A DNA stretch of 64,000 nt from Nitratireductor kimnyeongensis (GCF_019891395.1 NZ_CP078143.1:2059001-2123000), one strand, 5' to 3'; positions 9,940 through 20,369 are shown, counted from the stretch's first letter. Numbers and translations are program-made. Notes: generated from the letters alone by a model not told the origin.

Positions 9940-9956
9940 GGTTTGTCCCTCGGATC

Positions 9957-11588
9957 TTACTCGCTCACCACACCTCCCGGCGTGGCTTCTATGTTGAATG
10001 CGGCTGCGATCAGCGCACGCGTGTAGTCGGTTTGCGGTGCATCGAATATCTGTTCCGCCGGGCCGGCCTCCACCACCTTGCCGGCGCGCATGACGATCAC
10101 TTCATTGGCAAGCGCGCGCACGACCTTCAGATCATGACTGATGAACAGATAGGCCAGATTGTGTCGCTTCTGCAAATCACGAAGAAGATCCACCACCTGC
10201 GCCTGCACGCTCATGTCGAGCGCCGAGGTGGGTTCGTCCAGCATCACGAAGCGCGGCTTCAGCACCATGGCGCGGGCAATGGCGATGCGCTGGCGCTGAC
10301 CGCCCGAAAACTCGTGCGGATAGCGAAACCGGCTATCGGGATCGAGGTCGACCTCTTTCAGAACATCCACCACCATGGCGTCGCGCTCATCGGCCGAGAG
10401 GCCGGGTTCGTGAATGCGCAGGCCTTCCTCGATGATCTCTGCAACCGACATGCGTGGGCTGAGCGAACCATAAGGATCCTGAAACACCACCTGCAGGGCG
10501 TGCCTGTAGGGGCGCATCTGGCGGAAGGACAGTTGGTCGATCTCCTGGCCCGAGAACTGAATGTGCCCCTCGGAACCGATCATGCGGGCTAGAGCCAGGC
10601 CGAGTGTCGTCTTGCCGGAGCCCGATTCACCCACCACGCCGAGCGTCTGTCCCGCGCGCACCGTCACGTCCACCCCGTCGACACCCTTGATATAGTCGAC
10701 CGTGCGGCGCATCAGCCCCTTTTTTACAGGAAACCAGACCTTGATCTCGTCGCCTTTCATCACGGTTTCCGCAGTCGGGTCCGCTTTTGGCGGACGCCCC
10801 TTCGGCTCCGCTTCGATCAAATGACGTGTGTAGGCATGCTGTGGGTTGGTGAAGATATCTTCCGTCCGCCCGCTCTCCACGATCTTGCCGTCGGTCATCA
10901 CGCAGACCCGATCCGCCACCTTGCGCACGATGCCCAGATCATGGGTGATGAAAAGCATCGACATGGAATTCTTGCGGCGAAGATCGGCCAGAAGCTCCAG
11001 GATCTGCGCCTGCACCGTCACGTCGAGCGCGGTGGTCGGTTCATCGGCGATCAGGAGGTCGGGCTCGTTGGCGAGCGCCATGGCGATCATCACCCGCTGG
11101 CGCTGGCCGCCGGAAAGCTGGTGCGGGAATGAATCGAGCCGCTTCTCCGGGTCGCGGATCCCGACCTGGTTCAGCAGTTCAAGGGTGCGCTCCCGCGCCG
11201 CCTTGTCGCCCATGCCGCGATGCAGTTTCAGCATCTCGCCAACCTGCCGTTCGATCGTGTGCAGCGGATTGAGCGAAGTCATCGGCTCCTGAAAGATCAT
11301 GGAGATCTCGTTGCCGCGCACCTTGCGCTGTGTCGCTTCGTCGGCGGCAAGGATGTCCACACCATTGTAGAATATCTCGCCGGACGGGTGGCTCGCCGCC
11401 GGATAGGGCAGAAGCCGTAGAACCGAGAGTGCGGAAACGGACTTGCCGGACCCCGATTCACCCACTAGCGCTACAGTCTCGCCACGCGCGATGTCGAATG
11501 AGATGTGATCGACCGCAAGTGTCTCCTGAGCCCCTTGCCTGAAGGCTACGGACAGATCACGGATCGAGAGGAGGGGAGCGTCACTCAT
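9957..11588 (-). CDS. yejF: Peptide ABC transporter ATP-binding protein YejF (two fused nucleotide-binding domains)
   Basis: The 543-residue protein carries two ABC ATPase domains in one chain. Each has a Walker A motif (GESGSGKS near 43-50, GESGSGKT in the second half) and an LSGGQRQRV or FSGGQRQRI signature, each with its Walker B (LLIADEPTTALD, FVMLDEPTSALD). It energises the YejBE permease for uptake of peptides; in E. coli this transporter imports microcin C, and in Brucella and Sinorhizobium it affects resistance to antimicrobial peptides. It overlaps yejE by 4 bases. Confidence 0.95.
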   Translation of the reverse strand: MSDAPLLSIRDLSVAFRQGAQETLAVDHISFDIARGETVALVGESGSGKSVSALSVLRLLPYPAASHPSGEIFYNGVDILAADEATQRKVRGNEISMIFQEPMTSLNPLHTIERQVGEMLKLHRGMGDKAARERTLELLNQVGIRDPEKRLDSFPHQLSGGQRQRVMIAMALANEPDLLIADEPTTALDVTVQAQILELLADLRRKNSMSMLFITHDLGIVRKVADRVCVMTDGKIVESGRTEDIFTNPQHAYTRHLIEAEPKGRPPKADPTAETVMKGDEIKVWFPVKKGLMRRTVDYIKGVDGVDVTVRAGQTLGVVGESGSGKTTLGLALARMIGSEGHIQFSGQEIDQLSFRQMRPYRHALQVVFQDPYGSLSPRMSVAEIIEEGLRIHEPGLSADERDAMVVDVLKEVDLDPDSRFRYPHEFSGGQRQRIAIARAMVLKPRFVMLDEPTSALDMSVQAQVVDLLRDLQKRHNLAYLFISHDLKVVRALANEVIVMRAGKVVEAGPAEQIFDAPQTDYTRALIAAAFNIEATPGGVVSE

Positions 11589-12736
11589 TTGAACGTCTTC
11601 CGCGGGTCGAAGGCGTCACGCACGGCTTCGCCGATGAAAATCAGCAGCGACAGCATGATCGAAAGGCTCAGGAAGCCGGCGATGCCGAGCCATGGCGCGT
11701 TGAGGTTGCGCTGGCCCTGCCGCAGAAGTTCCCCCAGCGAAGGGGAGCCGGGCGGTAGTCCGAATCCCAGAAAATCCAGCGATGTCAGCGTCGTGATCGA
11801 GCCGTTCAGGATGAAGGGCAGGAAGGTGAGGGTGGCCACCATCGCATTGGGCAGAAGGTGCCGGAAAATGATCGTGCGGTTGGAAACGCCAAGCGCCCGC
11901 GCCGCACTCACATATTCGAAATTGCGTGCGCGCAGGAATTCGGCGCGCACCACGCCCACAAAAGCCACCCACGAGAAAAGCAGCATGATGCCGAGCAGGA
12001 TGAAGAAGCCCGGCGGCAGAACGGCGGCGATGATCAGGATCAGATAGAGCACCGGGATTGACGACCAGATCTCGATGAAGCGCTGGAACAGGAGGTCCGT
12101 CCAGCCGCCGAAATAGCCTTGGATCGCGCCGGCGCTCACGCCGATCAGCGCCGAGGCACCGGTCAGGATCAGGCCGAAAAGAACCGAGATACGGAACCCG
12201 TAGATCACCCGCGAAAGCACGTCGCGGGCCTGATCATCGGTGCCGAGCCAGTTCCAGTTTCCGGGTGTGCAGGCCGGATCGTCCGCTCCCTGCAGATAGC
12301 GTCCGCAGCGCTCTTCCCTGGTGTACATCCATGAAGGCTTGGCCGGCGCCGCCTCGGGAATTTCATTGTTCACCGTGCGGTAGGAATAGCGGATGGGCGG
12401 CCACACCATCCACCCATTGGCCTCAATCTCCTCTGAGATGATCGGGTCGCGATAGTCCGTCACGGCGAGGAAGCCGCCGAATTTTTCTTCCGGATAATCC
12501 ACCAGAACCGGGAACAGAACCTCGCCTTTGTAGTAGGCGAGCACCGGCTTGTCGTTGGCAAGAAATTCGGCAAATAGCGACAGCACGAACAGGATCAGGA
12601 AGATCCAGAGAGACCAGTAGCCACGCCGGTTGGCGCAAAAGTTCTGCCAGCGGCGCTTGTTGATCGGCGAAAGCCACGGCCGCGCACCGGGACGGCGCAC
12701 CGCTGCCACCTCACTTTGGACCTGCATGTCGGACAT
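11585..12736 (-). CDS. yejE: Peptide ABC transporter permease YejE
   Basis: Start at ATG 12736 is favoured: GGAGGG lies 5 bases upstream, whereas a GTG three bases earlier would be too close. The 383-residue permease has one N-terminal membrane segment, a long periplasmic loop that contains CGRYLQGADDPACTPGNW, and five further membrane segments with the BPD_transp_1 (EAA) loop near ARALGVSNRTIIFRHLLPNA. This length and loop are typical of YejE. Its start overlaps the yejB stop (TGATG) and its end overlaps yejF, so the whole set is translated in a coupled way. Confidence 0.93.
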   Translation of the reverse strand: MSDMQVQSEVAAVRRPGARPWLSPINKRRWQNFCANRRGYWSLWIFLILFVLSLFAEFLANDKPVLAYYKGEVLFPVLVDYPEEKFGGFLAVTDYRDPIISEEIEANGWMVWPPIRYSYRTVNNEIPEAAPAKPSWMYTREERCGRYLQGADDPACTPGNWNWLGTDDQARDVLSRVIYGFRISVLFGLILTGASALIGVSAGAIQGYFGGWTDLLFQRFIEIWSSIPVLYLILIIAAVLPPGFFILLGIMLLFSWVAFVGVVRAEFLRARNFEYVSAARALGVSNRTIIFRHLLPNAMVATLTFLPFILNGSITTLTSLDFLGFGLPPGSPSLGELLRQGQRNLNAPWLGIAGFLSLSIMLSLLIFIGEAVRDAFDPRKTFK

Positions 12737-13848
12737 CACACATCCCTCCGCTCGAAATCGATGCGGGGGTCGATCATCGTGTAGGTCACGTCCGAAATCA
12801 GGCTGATGACCAGGCCGAGCAGCGAGAAGATGTAGAGATTGGCGAACACCACCGGATAATCGCGGTCGATCACCGAGCGGAAGCCCAGCAGGCCGAGCCC
12901 ATCAAGGGAGAATATACTCTCGATGAGCAGCGAGCCTGTGAAGAAGGCGGAGATGAACGCACCGGGAAAGCCCGCAATGATGATCAGCATCGCATTGCGG
13001 AACACATGACCGTAAAGCACCTGCCGTTCCGAAAGCCCCTTGGCGCGGGCGGTCACCACATACTGTTTGCGGATTTCATCGAGAAACGAGTTCTTGGTCA
13101 GAAGTGTTGTCGTGGCGAAGGCCGAGAGCACCATGGCCGTCAAAGGCAGCGCAAGATGCCAGAAATAGTCGAGAATGCGCGCCGGCCAGGAAAGGCTCTC
13201 CCAATTGTCGGAGGTCAGACCGCGCAGCGGGAACCAGTCGAAAAAGGAGCCGCCGGCGAAAAGCACCATCAGGAGGATGGCGAACAGAAAGCCGGGAATG
13301 GCATAAGCGACAATCACCACACCGCTGGTCCAAACGTCGAATGCCGAGCCGTCCTTCACCGCCTTGCGGATGCCGAGCGGAATGGAGATCCCATAGGAGA
13401 TCAGCGTGATCCAGAGGCCGAGGGAAATTGAAACGGGCATCTTCTCAAGGATCAGGTCGATAACCGAGATGTCGCGGAAATAGCTTTCGCCGAAATCGAA
13501 CCGTGCATAATTCCAGATCATCAGGGCGAAACGCTCAAGCGGTGGCTTGTCGAAGCCGAACTGCTTTTCAAGCGAGGCGATGAACTCGGGATCGAGACCC
13601 TGCGCGCCGCGATATTTAGAGGTTACGCCACTGCCTTCGACAGACCCGCCGTCAAAGCCCTGATTGCCGAAATCTCCACCGCCGCCGGAAATGCGCGCAT
13701 CGGCGCCGCCGGCCTGTCCGGTGATCTGCGCAATCACCTGCTCCACGGGGCCGCCGGGTGCAAACTGCACAACGATGAAGGAAATGGCCATGATGCCGAA
13801 AAGGGTCGGGATCATGAGCAGCAGTCGACGGAGAATATAGGCGCCCAT
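12736..13848 (-). CDS. yejB: Peptide ABC transporter permease YejB
   Basis: The 370-residue permease has an N-terminal membrane segment (about 9-28), a glycine-rich periplasmic stretch ([19 protein letters not shown]) and five C-terminal membrane segments. The EAA loop reads [19 protein letters not shown]. It pairs with YejE to form the translocation path. It follows yejA2 after 54 bases, the only gap of any size inside the yej operon, but no terminator is seen there. Confidence 0.93.
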   Translation of the reverse strand: MGAYILRRLLLMIPTLFGIMAISFIVVQFAPGGPVEQVIAQITGQAGGADARISGGGGDFGNQGFDGGSVEGSGVTSKYRGAQGLDPEFIASLEKQFGFDKPPLERFALMIWNYARFDFGESYFRDISVIDLILEKMPVSISLGLWITLISYGISIPLGIRKAVKDGSAFDVWTSGVVIVAYAIPGFLFAILLMVLFAGGSFFDWFPLRGLTSDNWESLSWPARILDYFWHLALPLTAMVLSAFATTTLLTKNSFLDEIRKQYVVTARAKGLSERQVLYGHVFRNAMLIIIAGFPGAFISAFFTGSLLIESIFSLDGLGLLGFRSVIDRDYPVVFANLYIFSLLGLVISLISDVTYTMIDPRIDFERRDV

Positions 13849-13902
13849 CAGTCAGCCGCTCTCTTCACGTTTGGGATTGAGGAAAAATTTGCCACGCCGC
13901 CC

Positions 13903-15780
13903 CTACGCTTTGCCAATCGCTTTCGCCTTTTCTTTCTCGAACCACCACAGAGACTCCACCGGGAAAAAGTAATCCGGCTTGTTGTCGCTGTACCCGAACA
14001 TATCCCAGTGGGCCAGACGGTGATTCGTCAGGTGCCAATTTGGAATCCAGTCGCGCCTTGCACGCAAGACCCTGTCCAGCACCTTTAGCGTCACGATCAG
14101 TTGGTCGCGGCTTTTCGCCTTACCGGCAATTTCGATAAGTTCATCAACCACCGGATCGGCGGTGCCTGCAAAATTATAGGTTCCTTCGACACTTGCCGTG
14201 CGCGAATGGAATATCTGTTCGAGCCCGTTCGCGTCCGGCGTGGGCGTCAGACCGATAGCCATGGAAATCATGTCGAAATCGAATGCACTCTGCCTGCTCT
14301 GATACTGCGAGGCATCGACCACGCGTGTAGAGGCATCAATGCCGATGGCCCGCAGATTCTCTCCGAAGCTGGCATCCTGACGTAGGAAGAGCTCATCTCG
14401 CACCAGATACTCGAGCTTGAAGCGCGTACCTTTTTCATTGTGGAGAACACCATTGCGCGGTGTCCAGCCCGCTTCCATCAAGAGTTGGCGCGCCCGACGC
14501 AGATTGTTGCGGTCGCGGCCGGAGCCGTCGGAAACCGGCTGCTTCACCGCCTCTCCAAATGCCGCCTCCGGCGCTTCGCCACGAAAGCGGTCGAGCAGTG
14601 CCTGTTCCTTGGGCGAGGGTTCCCCTTCGGCCATGAATGATGAGCGCTCGAAGAAGGAGTGCGACCGCGTGTAGGTGCCGTAGAACAGGTTGCGGTTGGT
14701 CCATTCAAAATCGAAGCACAGGCTGATGGCCTCGCGCACCCGCACATCCTTGAATTGTTCCCGTCGCTGGTTGAGTACGAGACCATAGAGCTGCGGGCGC
14801 TTCTCACCGGGGATCTCGTTCTGGACCACGCGGCCATCGCGAATGGCGGGAAAATCATAACCCGTCGCCCAGACGCGCGATGTGAACTCCTCGCGCCAGT
14901 AGACGTCACCTTTCTTGAAGGCTTCGAACCCGGCATTGCGGTCGCGGTAGAAGTCGATGCGGATCGTATCGAAATGGTTGAACCCCTTGGCTGGGCCGAG
15001 ATCACGCGCCCAGTAGTCCTCCACGCGATCGTATTCCACGTAGCGCCCGGCCGAAAAGCGACCCACCTTATAGGGGCCTGATCCGAGAAGGGGCACGAGA
15101 CGGGAGCTGTCGAAACCGTTTTCCTCGACAAACGCTTTCGAGAAGATCGGAAAGCCCGCGACAGTGAGAATGTTGCGGCGTGATTGCGCGCCGGAAAACC
15201 GCAAATGCACGAGATCGGTCCCGTCCGCATCGGCTTGCGTCATCTCGGTGAGAGGGAGCTGAAACTGCGGGTGCCCTTTCTCCTTCAGCAGGTCGTAGGA
15301 AAAAGCCACGTCTTCGGCTGTGACGGGTGACCCATCATGAAAGCGGGCCTCCGGCCGCAATTTGAAGGTGAACCCGTTGCGGTCGTCGGAAAGCGTCACG
15401 CTTTCGGCCAGGAGCCCGTAGATCGCATCGGGCTCGTCATAGGCCCGCACCATCAGCGAATCGAAACAGATCTCCATGCGCGGCGGCGCATCGCCTGTGC
15501 GTACAAAGGCGTTCAGCGTGTTGAAGGTCAGAACGTTCTGATTGAAGAACCAGTATCCGGGCTGAAAGTTGAACGTGCCGCCTTTCGGTGCGTTGGGGCT
15601 GGCATAGTCGAAATGGCTGAAGCCCGGCGCATATTTGAGGTCGCCGAATGCGGAAAGGCCATGCAGAGGTACGCCCGTTTCCAGATTTGCAAACACCTCA
15701 CGTGGAAACAGGGGTGTGGCGATTGCCGCACCGGCAAGCGCGAGGAATTCCCTGCGCGGTACCTTGTGGGGCCCGCTCAA
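13903..15780 (-). CDS. yejA2: Peptide-binding protein YejA2 with Tat-type signal (TTG start)
   Basis: The TTG at 15780 is the best start: it overlaps the stop codon of the preceding gene (TTGA) and has GGAG at proper distance. The next frame-open start lies 57 bases inside the upstream gene. The 625-residue product is a family 5 extracellular solute-binding protein. Its signal peptide has the twin-arginine pattern PRREFLALAG followed by a hydrophobic stretch and AREVFA-like cleavage region, so folding before export is likely. It binds oligopeptides for the YejBEF importer. It is distinct from but homologous to the preceding YejA1. Confidence 0.9.
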   Translation of the reverse strand: MSGPHKVPRREFLALAGAAIATPLFPREVFANLETGVPLHGLSAFGDLKYAPGFSHFDYASPNAPKGGTFNFQPGYWFFNQNVLTFNTLNAFVRTGDAPPRMEICFDSLMVRAYDEPDAIYGLLAESVTLSDDRNGFTFKLRPEARFHDGSPVTAEDVAFSYDLLKEKGHPQFQLPLTEMTQADADGTDLVHLRFSGAQSRRNILTVAGFPIFSKAFVEENGFDSSRLVPLLGSGPYKVGRFSAGRYVEYDRVEDYWARDLGPAKGFNHFDTIRIDFYRDRNAGFEAFKKGDVYWREEFTSRVWATGYDFPAIRDGRVVQNEIPGEKRPQLYGLVLNQRREQFKDVRVREAISLCFDFEWTNRNLFYGTYTRSHSFFERSSFMAEGEPSPKEQALLDRFRGEAPEAAFGEAVKQPVSDGSGRDRNNLRRARQLLMEAGWTPRNGVLHNEKGTRFKLEYLVRDELFLRQDASFGENLRAIGIDASTRVVDASQYQSRQSAFDFDMISMAIGLTPTPDANGLEQIFHSRTASVEGTYNFAGTADPVVDELIEIAGKAKSRDQLIVTLKVLDRVLRARRDWIPNWHLTNHRLAHWDMFGYSDNKPDYFFPVESLWWFEKEKAKAIGKA

Positions 15781-17657
15781 TTCTGACTCCGGTATTTCTC
15801 GGCGAGTGCCGCCTCGCGTTCCGGGTCGATCCACCACGAATCGAGGTCGACACCTGCATATTCAGGCTGTTTCTCCGGCATGCCGAACTTGTCCCAGTAG
15901 GCGATGCGAACGTAAGGTGCATGCCATTGGGGCACCCAGTAATAATTCCACAACAGAACCCGGTCGAGCACCCGGCTTGCCGCGACAAGCTCCTCGCGGT
16001 CCTGCGCGTAGATGATGTTTTCAACGAGCGCGTCCACGATGGGGCTCTTGACCCCCGCAAGATTGCGGGTGCCGGGGGTGTCGGCCGCCTTCGAACCCCA
16101 GTATTCACGCTGCTCGTTCCCCGGTGAAAGCGAGTTGACGAAGATACTCGCCACCGCGTCGAAATCGAAATTGCGGATGCGGTTCACATATTGCGACGGG
16201 TCGATGATGCGGAGCCTTACGTCGATGCCGATCTTGCGTAGGGCCGCCATGTAGGGCCCGGTCGTGATTTCATCAGTGGGGCTGTTGCCAAGAAACTCGA
16301 TGGTGAATTGCTGGCCGGTGCCGTCATTCGTCATCTTGCCGCCCTTGATGCTCCATCCCGCTTCGGAAAAGAGCTTGATGGCTTCACGCAGATAGGACCG
16401 TTCTGCCTGAGGGTTGTCATAGACCGGAAGCTTGAACGCATCGGTAAACACTTCCGGCGGCAGTTTGTCCCTGAATTCTTCGAGAATCTCCAGTTCGCGT
16501 CCCTCTGGCAGGCCGGTTGCGGCCAGCTCGGTTCCTTCGAAATAGCTGTCCGTACGGGTATAGCTATCGAAGAACAGTGTCCGGTTCATGTCCTCGAAGT
16601 TGAAGGCGAGCGTCAGCGCTTGCCGAATCCGGCGGTCCTGAAATTTGGGTCGGCGCGTGTTGAGAACGAAGCCCTGCATCGGCTCCGCGCCGCCGGTCGG
16701 AAACTCTTTCTTGATGACATCGCCATCCTTGACTGCCGGAAAAGTATATTCCGTCGCCCAGCGGCGCGAGCGGTTCTCCACGCGGATATCCTGCAGGCCA
16801 CCCTTGGTGAAGGCGAGCCAGGCAGCATTCTCGTCCTGGATATAGGTGTATCTGCGGCGATCGAAATTATAGCGCCCGACATGCACAGGCAGATCGGCCG
16901 CCCAATAATCTTCCACACGCTTCCAGACGATCTCGGATCCAGGTGCAAAGCTTTCGATCATGTAAGGGCCGCTTCCCAGCGGAGGCTCGAGTGTGGGTTG
17001 GGTAAAATTGCGCTTCTTGCCCTCGGGGTCTGTACCTTCCCACCAGTGTTTCGGCAGAACCGGCAGGTCTCCCATAATGTGCGGCAATTCCTTGTTGCCT
17101 GCCTGATCGAAGCGAAATTCCACCTCGCGTTCAGATAGAGCCACCGCTTCCACAACACTGGAAAAATACCGCGTGTGTTGAGGACTGTGTTTCTTGAGCA
17201 TGTTGAGAGACCAAACCACATCGTCGGCCGTAATCGGCGTCCCGTCATGCCAACGCGCCTTGGGGTTGATGCGATAGGTGGCCGAGGAATTGTCCTCGGG
17301 ATGCTTGAAGGCTTCGGCAATCAGCGGATAGCTCGTGCTGGGCTCTGTCAGGGACTGCTGCATCAGCGTGTCCCAGAGGAAACCACCGAAATAGTTGAGC
17401 CCGGCTGCCTGGGTGCCTCGCACGATGAACGGATTGAAACTGTCATAGGTGCCCAGCGCGACGGAATTCAGCGTCCCGCCCTTCGGCGCATCCGGGTTCA
17501 CATAATCATAGCGCTCGAACGTGGTCTGTTGGCTTTCAGACTTGATGAGCGACGAACTGGTGAGCCATTCGTCTTCGGCGCTTGCGGGATAGCTGGCAAA
17601 CAGAAGAGCCGCGGCAAGGCCGATCGCCCGTGTTGCTGTCGCACCGATCACCCGCAT
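15777..17657 (-). CDS. yejA1: Peptide-binding protein YejA1 with Sec-type signal
   Basis: ATG 17657 is chosen because AGGAGAATGCC precedes it; the open frame extends further upstream but crosses the terminator of the next gene. The 626-residue protein is a family 5 periplasmic solute-binding protein with a Sec signal peptide ending in ASYPASA-ED. Segments such as VNPDAPKGGTLN and ARWHDGTPITADDVVWS are typical of YejA and other peptide-binding proteins. It is the first gene of the yejA1A2BEF-ghrA operon. Two yejA paralogues in tandem are also known from Sinorhizobium. Confidence 0.92.
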   Translation of the reverse strand: MRVIGATATRAIGLAAALLFASYPASAEDEWLTSSSLIKSESQQTTFERYDYVNPDAPKGGTLNSVALGTYDSFNPFIVRGTQAAGLNYFGGFLWDTLMQQSLTEPSTSYPLIAEAFKHPEDNSSATYRINPKARWHDGTPITADDVVWSLNMLKKHSPQHTRYFSSVVEAVALSEREVEFRFDQAGNKELPHIMGDLPVLPKHWWEGTDPEGKKRNFTQPTLEPPLGSGPYMIESFAPGSEIVWKRVEDYWAADLPVHVGRYNFDRRRYTYIQDENAAWLAFTKGGLQDIRVENRSRRWATEYTFPAVKDGDVIKKEFPTGGAEPMQGFVLNTRRPKFQDRRIRQALTLAFNFEDMNRTLFFDSYTRTDSYFEGTELAATGLPEGRELEILEEFRDKLPPEVFTDAFKLPVYDNPQAERSYLREAIKLFSEAGWSIKGGKMTNDGTGQQFTIEFLGNSPTDEITTGPYMAALRKIGIDVRLRIIDPSQYVNRIRNFDFDAVASIFVNSLSPGNEQREYWGSKAADTPGTRNLAGVKSPIVDALVENIIYAQDREELVAASRVLDRVLLWNYYWVPQWHAPYVRIAYWDKFGMPEKQPEYAGVDLDSWWIDPEREAALAEKYRSQN

Positions 17658-17756
17658 GGCATTCTCCTCATATTGTTTTGGTTCCCAGTCGAAACGTAGA
17701 CCATCCCCAACGCATGGCAAGGGCCAAAGCTCTTTGTTTGAGCCGCTTTCGGGCAA

Positions 17757-17785
17757 CAAAAAAGCCGGTCGAAACCGGCTTTTTC
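17757..17785 (-). terminator. Rho-independent terminator of the cytochrome c gene
   Basis: The hairpin AAAGCCGGT-CGAA-ACCGGCTTT is flanked by A and T runs. It lies just behind the leftward cytochrome c gene and in front of yejA1, so it ends the former and separates the two units. Confidence 0.88.
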
Positions 17786-17809
17786 AAGCTCTGCAAAATT
17801 AAATTTCCG

Positions 17810-18553
17810 TTAGTTGCCGGATGTGGTGTTCTCTTCACCTTCGACGGGAGCTTCTTCTGCAGGAGCAGCTTCTTCGCCGTTCTGCGTCTCAGCCGGCGCT
17901 GTTGTTTCTTCAGCCGGAGCGGCCTCGGCCTCGCCTTCGGTGGCGGGAGCAGCCGCTTCGTCTTCCGCCGGGGCGGTCGCAGCATCATCACCACTCTCTG
18001 CCTCAGGCTCTGGCAAAGGTGCAGGGCTCGAAGCGTGCTGGCGCAGATAGGCGATCAGATCGGCCCGGTCTTCGATCTTCTTCAGGCCGGCGAATGCCAT
18101 TGCTGTTCCCGAAACAAAACCTTTGGGGTTGGTCAGGAAGTGATCCAGGTTTTCATAGGTCCAGGTGACGCTGCCGCCCTGCGCGAATTCCTGCATGGCC
18201 GCTGAGTAGCCGAAGCCCTCATGGCTGGCGACCGGACGGTTGACGATCTCCCACAGGTTGGGACCAACCTTGTTTGCGCCGCCTTCATCCACCGTATGGC
18301 AGGCCTGACAGCGCTTGAAGATATTCTCGCCCTTTCCGGCGTCGGCGGAGGCGAGGAGCGGGGCAATGGGCTCCGGTTCGGCCGGTCCGTCGGATGCGCC
18401 GGCCCCAGCGTCCTCAGTCACCTCGATCGCATAGCCCGGCGTGGCTGGCGGCGGCGACGAGAAAATCGCGTCCGAGAGAATGCTGACCGAGAAGATAACG
18501 AAAACGGCGCCCAGAAGCGCGCCGAGGATTTTGTTGAGTTCGAACGAGTTCAT
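17810..18553 (-). CDS. cycM: Membrane-anchored cytochrome c (CycM type) with long acidic tail
   Basis: The 247-residue protein has an uncleaved N-terminal membrane anchor (about 9-30), a short linker, and a class I cytochrome c domain at about 70-173. Haem is bound at CQACH (82-86) and the distal ligand is probably Met152 in GTAMAFAGL. CycM-type proteins carry electrons to aa3 oxidase at the periplasmic side. Residues about 174-247 form an Ala/Glu/Pro-rich acidic tail without folded features, which is longer than the usual family end. The gene is single, with its own terminator, and diverges from kdsB. Confidence 0.9.
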   Translation of the reverse strand: MNSFELNKILGALLGAVFVIFSVSILSDAIFSSPPPATPGYAIEVTEDAGAGASDGPAEPEPIAPLLASADAGKGENIFKRCQACHTVDEGGANKVGPNLWEIVNRPVASHEGFGYSAAMQEFAQGGSVTWTYENLDHFLTNPKGFVSGTAMAFAGLKKIEDRADLIAYLRQHASSPAPLPEPEAESGDDAATAPAEDEAAAPATEGEAEAAPAEETTAPAETQNGEEAAPAEEAPVEGEENTTSGN

Positions 18554-18750
18554 ACGCCCTGAGGCTCCCTATTCCGGACGCTCGCGGTGGCGAGAAGATG
18601 GAAACTTCAGCGCCAGTGTCCCCCGCGTTCGGCCGTTGCCGGTAAAATCGCGCGGAAACTAGGTCTTTTGCTCCGCGCATGCAACACATATAAGGCACTT
18701 CCCAGTGAGACTTTTTGCCACTTTAGCAATTCAAAAGAGTTCCGGCCTCC

Positions 18751-19497
18751 ATGTCCAGCCTGATCATAATTCCCGCGCGTATGGCCTCGACCAGATTGCC
18801 GGGCAAGCCGTTGGCCGATATCGCGGGTGCGCCGATGATCGTGCATGTTGCTCGCCGCGCAAGCGAGAGCGAGGCCGGCGATGTGGCCGTAGCAACCGAT
18901 TCAGCGGAGGTGGCCGCGGCCGTCCAGAAAGCCGGTTTCACCGCCATCATGACACGCGCCGATCACCAGTCCGGTTCCGACCGCATCTTCGAAGCCTTGG
19001 GTAGCCTTGATCCGGGCGGCCGTTTTGAGAGCATCATCAATCTGCAGGGTGACCTGCCAACGATCGCCCCTGAGGACATTCGCGCCGTTGCCGGCCCGCT
19101 GAACGATCCGCAGGTGGATATCGCGACGCTCGGTGTCGAGATCCGAGACGAGGCCGAGAAAACCAACCCGAATGTGGTGAAGATCGTGGGCGCGCCCGTC
19201 GATAACGATTCGTCGCGTTTGCGAGCGCTCTACTTTACGCGCGCCACCGCCCCCTGGGGTGAGGGGCCGCTTTATCACCATGTCGGCATTTATGCCTATC
19301 GCCGCGCGGCGCTGGAGCGCTTCGTCTCCCTTTCCCCCTCCGTTCTGGAAACACGCGAACGGTTGGAGCAATTGCGGGCGCTCGAGGCGGGAATGCGCAT
19401 TGACGCGCAGATCGTCGCGTCGGTTCCGCTTGGTGTGGATACACCTGAAGACCTGGAGAAAGCCAGGCAGAGACTTGCATTGAAAACGGACACATGA
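18751..19497 (+). CDS. kdsB: 3-deoxy-manno-octulosonate cytidylyltransferase
   Basis: The 248-residue cytosolic enzyme couples Kdo to CMP for lipopolysaccharide synthesis. It begins with the nucleotide-binding segment [19 protein letters not shown] and contains [24 protein letters not shown] and the C-terminal [13 protein letters not shown], all typical of KdsB. It overlaps pheA by 4 bases (ATGA), a gene pair common in rhizobia. The start at 18751 follows a rather poor ribosome binding site; an intergenic stretch of 197 bases separates it from the divergent cycM. Confidence 0.95.
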   Translation: MSSLIIIPARMASTRLPGKPLADIAGAPMIVHVARRASESEAGDVAVATDSAEVAAAVQKAGFTAIMTRADHQSGSDRIFEALGSLDPGGRFESIINLQGDLPTIAPEDIRAVAGPLNDPQVDIATLGVEIRDEAEKTNPNVVKIVGAPVDNDSSRLRALYFTRATAPWGEGPLYHHVGIYAYRRAALERFVSLSPSVLETRERLEQLRALEAGMRIDAQIVASVPLGVDTPEDLEKARQRLALKTDT

Positions 19498-20369
19498 TCA
19501 TGGCAGTCAAGACAAACAAGATCGCTTTCCAGGGCGAGCCCGGTGCAAATTCCGACACCGCCTGCCGCAACATGTTTCCCGACATGGAGCCACTTCCCTG
19601 TCCGACATTTGAGGACTGCTTCACCGCCGTCGAGACCGGCGCAGCCGATCTCGCGATGATCCCGATCGAGAACACGATCGCCGGGCGGGTGGCGGACATC
19701 CATCATCTTCTTCCGCGTTCGGAGCTCCATATTGTCGGGGAATATTTCCTGCCGATCCACTTCCAGCTCATGGTGCTGCCCGGTGTGAAGACCGAGGAAA
19801 TCAAGACGGTCTACAGCCACATTCATGCGCTCGGGCAGTGCCGCAATATCATTCGCGAGAACCGTTGGAAGGGCACGGTCGCCGGCGATACGGCAGGTGC
19901 CGCCCGCCTTGTCGCAGAGTTGGGCGAGCGCTCCAATGCCGCGCTCGCACCGCGGTTGGCATCCGAACTCTATGGTCTCGACATCGCCATGGAGAATGTC
20001 GAGGACACCGACAACAACGTCACCCGCTTTGTTGTCTTGTCGAAGGAGGAGAAGCAGGCCGCGCGGACCTCCTCCGAGCAGCTTATGATGACCACCTTCA
20101 TCTTCCGGGTGCGCAACGTTCCTGCCGCTCTGTATAAAGCCATGGGCGGTTTCGCCACCAATGGCGTCAACATGACAAAGCTGGAAAGTTATCAGCTCGG
20201 AGGGAAATTCTTCTCCACTCTGTTCTACGCTGATGTGGAAGGGCATCCCGACGACCGCAATGTCGCTCTGGCTCTTGAGGAACTCAGCTTCTTCTCGCGT
20301 GAAGTGCGCATTCTGGGCGTCTACGAGGCACATCCGTTCCGCGCCACGCAGACCGAGGATGAGGACTAA
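19494..20369 (+). CDS. pheA: Prephenate dehydratase
   Basis: The 291-residue enzyme converts prephenate to phenylpyruvate in phenylalanine synthesis. It has the periplasmic-binding-like PDT domain (about 5-185) with the catalytic motif NNVTRFVVL and a C-terminal ACT domain (about 198-280) for phenylalanine feedback, where the common ESRP motif reads ESYQ. There is no chorismate mutase part, as usual in this group. The first ATG overlaps the kdsB stop; a second ATG two codons on is also possible. Confidence 0.95.
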   Translation: MIMAVKTNKIAFQGEPGANSDTACRNMFPDMEPLPCPTFEDCFTAVETGAADLAMIPIENTIAGRVADIHHLLPRSELHIVGEYFLPIHFQLMVLPGVKTEEIKTVYSHIHALGQCRNIIRENRWKGTVAGDTAGAARLVAELGERSNAALAPRLASELYGLDIAMENVEDTDNNVTRFVVLSKEEKQAARTSSEQLMMTTFIFRVRNVPAALYKAMGGFATNGVNMTKLESYQLGGKFFSTLFYADVEGHPDDRNVALALEELSFFSREVRILGVYEAHPFRATQTEDED

